A DNA stretch of 7,789 bases from Nitrospinota bacterium (GTDB lineage: Bacteria > Nitrospinota > Nitrospinia > Nitrospinales > Nitrospinaceae): positions 1-7,789 of the forward strand of contig JAPUGN010000151.1 of assembly GCA_027298165.1 (NCBI GenBank). Direction: 5' to 3'. Shown here piece after piece: positions 6,915-7,789 of this stretch (position 1 is the stretch's first letter; every line of letters starts with the position of its first letter). The position numbers and the translations under genes are program-made. The notes beneath the pieces are model-generated. The model had not been told where the DNA came from, ran no database searches, and was given only the letters and a program-made list of their open reading frames with translations.

Positions 6915-6944
6915 AGAGGCCTCTATTGGGCCCGTACCCCCAAT
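6915..6944 (+). other. Palindrome and stem-loop in the cytochrome mRNA leader
   Basis: A ten-base perfect palindrome, AGAGGCCTCT (6915-6924), is followed without a gap by ATTGGG (6925-6930) and CCCAAT (6939-6944), which can pair around an eight-base loop. Both lie within the predicted leader of the cytochrome transcript, about 30-60 bases after its start. They do not match any riboswitch I know. They could bind a regulator as DNA or act as an mRNA structure. Confidence 0.3.
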
Positions 6945-7019
6945 TGATTATTCCGGTTTTTAGTGTTTACCGTTTGGTTTGATATATCTTAATTCAACAC
7001 CTTTGAAAGGATAACACCG

Positions 7020-7454
7020 ATGAAAAAATCTGTCGTGTTTCTTGTTATTGTCGTGCTGATGGCGTTTATGGTCGATACGGCTTTAGCCGCCAAAGCCAAG
7101 TGCCCTCAAAAGAGAAAGACCAAAAAGGCTCCCTCCAGTCTCTACAAAAAAGATATGACCTCTAAAGCGGATGCCGCCGCAGGCAAAAAAATCTATGACA
7201 AGACCGCCAAACCCATGGCGTGCAAAATGTGTCATGGCGACAAAGGCGACGGCATGGGAAAACTGGGTATGGCTTTAACCCCGAAACCCCGCAACTTCAC
7301 CTGTAAGAAAACCATGAAAAAAGTCACTCCGGGTCAAATGTTCTTTATCATCCAGAAGGGCTCGAAGGGAACCGGCATGGTGCCTCAGAAAACTCTCAAG
7401 GATAAAGATATCTGGAATGTCATCAAGTACATTCAAACGAAATTTATGAAGTAA
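7020..7454 (+). CDS. Lysine-rich periplasmic monohaem cytochrome c
   Basis: A 144-residue small class I-type cytochrome c. Residues 1-24 are a Sec signal (MKKSVVFLVIVVLMAFM, cleavage near ALAA), so haem is attached in the periplasm. The haem motif is Cys68-Lys-Met-Cys71-His72 followed by GDKGDGMG. The likely sixth ligand is Met120 in GTGMVP, and the C-terminal helix DIWNVIKYIQ packs against the N-terminal helix in this fold. Its role is soluble electron transfer, with the partner unknown. The mature part has about 29 lysines in 120 residues, seven aspartates and no glutamate, so it is very basic. Two further cysteines (28 and 95) lie outside the haem motif. The ribosome site is AAAGGA upstream of the ATG. 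It has its own consensus promoter and strong terminator, so it is probably transcribed alone and at a high level. Confidence 0.92.
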   Translation: MKKSVVFLVIVVLMAFMVDTALAAKAKCPQKRKTKKAPSSLYKKDMTSKADAAAGKKIYDKTAKPMACKMCHGDKGDGMGKLGMALTPKPRNFTCKKTMKKVTPGQMFFIIQKGSKGTGMVPQKTLKDKDIWNVIKYIQTKFMK

Positions 7455-7468
7455 ATTTTCAAGTTTGT

Positions 7469-7508
7469 AAAAAGGGCAAAGCGCGAATGGCGCTTTGCCC
7501 TTTTTTTT
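7469..7508 (+). terminator. Strong intrinsic terminator after the cytochrome gene
   Basis: AAAGGGCAAAGCGC (7471-7484) pairs perfectly with its complement at 7490-7503 around a GAATG loop, a 14-base stem extendable to 16 through the flanking A and T runs. Eight T residues follow (7501-7508). It starts 14 bases after the cytochrome stop codon and separates that gene from the next exported protein. Confidence 0.93.
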
Positions 7509-7569
7509 GCGCACGGCCAGAAAATCCCCGCCAGGTATGGTAACGTTTCTCCCGAAAAGGAGATGGGTG

Positions 7570-7789
7570 ATGCGGCGACGGGGTCCTTCCATAAAATTGT
7601 TTTACCAGACCGGGTGCCGGGTTCTGGCCCTGTGCTTTTTGCTGGTTCCTTGTTCGCCGGCCACCGCCGCGGACCGTCTGGGCACCGCCCAACATCCCAT
7701 CCGCATGATGTTCGTGCCTTCCGGCGAAGCGCAGACCATTCTGGAAGGCGGCGAGGACATCGCCCGGAGACTGCACAAGATCACCGGCC
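7570..7789 (+). CDS. PhnD-like periplasmic substrate-binding protein (5' part)
   Basis: The first 73 codons of a gene that runs off the right edge. The peptide starts MRRRGPSIKLFYQTG and continues with a hydrophobic core (VLALCFLLV) and a cleavage site at ATAA, giving a periplasmic product. The LVPC stretch is not a good lipobox, so it is probably not a lipoprotein. The mature start, HPIRMMFVPSGEAQTILEGG, then EDIARRLHKITG, resembles the first strand and helix of PhnD/PtxB-type binding proteins for phosphate-like or phosphonate ligands. Such domains also occur as sensor modules of signalling proteins, so transport is not certain. AAGGAG seven bases upstream fixes the ATG at 7570. An ATG at 7563 is out of frame. 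No clear promoter is seen in the 60 bases after the terminator. Confidence 0.7.
   Translation, partial: MRRRGPSIKLFYQTGCRVLALCFLLVPCSPATAADRLGTAQHPIRMMFVPSGEAQTILEGGEDIARRLHKITG

Noticed and set aside
6966..6994. A second promoter closer to the cytochrome start (TTTACC ... TTAATT)
   Set aside because: The spacing is 17 bases, but the -10 matches consensus at only three of six places, far weaker than the upstream promoter.

Overview
The window is an ordinary-looking stretch of chromosome from a Gram-negative bacterium. Sec signal peptides, Shine-Dalgarno sites and consensus sigma-70 promoters are all readable, and a periplasmic c-type cytochrome points to a respiratory lifestyle. The gene mix (DUF3488 transglutaminase, paired cyclophilins, a lone monohaem cytochrome c, a PhnD-like binding protein) would suit a Nitrospinota or deltaproteobacterial-type genome, but that is inference and no marker in the window fixes the taxon. 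I see no rRNA, tRNA, CRISPR array, insertion sequence or phage gene.

Left part (1-2335, minus strand): the first 24 codons of an exported protein, with its own well-formed promoter, lie downstream of a large membrane transglutaminase (DUF3488/TgpA type, Cys-His-Asp triad intact). Middle (2416-3897, plus strand): a compact, probably cotranscribed set of an exported cyclophilin, a cytosolic cyclophilin paralogue and a 121-residue protein that resembles the STAS-like DUF4325 family. The transglutaminase and the cyclophilins are divergent from an 80-base gap holding an imperfect GC-rich hairpin.

Right part: a DJ-1/PfpI-superfamily protein lacking the nucleophilic cysteine (4041-4640, minus) and a multi-TM ArnT/RgtA-like glycosyltransferase (4775-about 6682, minus). 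Divergent from the latter is a very lysine-rich monohaem cytochrome c (7020-7454, plus), which has a perfect TTGACA/TATAAT promoter, a roughly 135-nt leader and a textbook terminator, so it looks like a strongly expressed single-gene unit. The window ends inside a second exported protein resembling PhnD-type ABC substrate-binding proteins (7570 onward).

The genes do not form one pathway. The common theme is the cell envelope: periplasmic folding, membrane glycosyl transfer, transglutaminase-like activity, periplasmic electron transfer and solute binding. I found no convincing new multi-gene system. The items most worth a second look are the cysteine-less DJ-1 protein, the cyclophilin pair with its STAS-like neighbour, and the glutamate-free, highly basic cytochrome with its structured leader.
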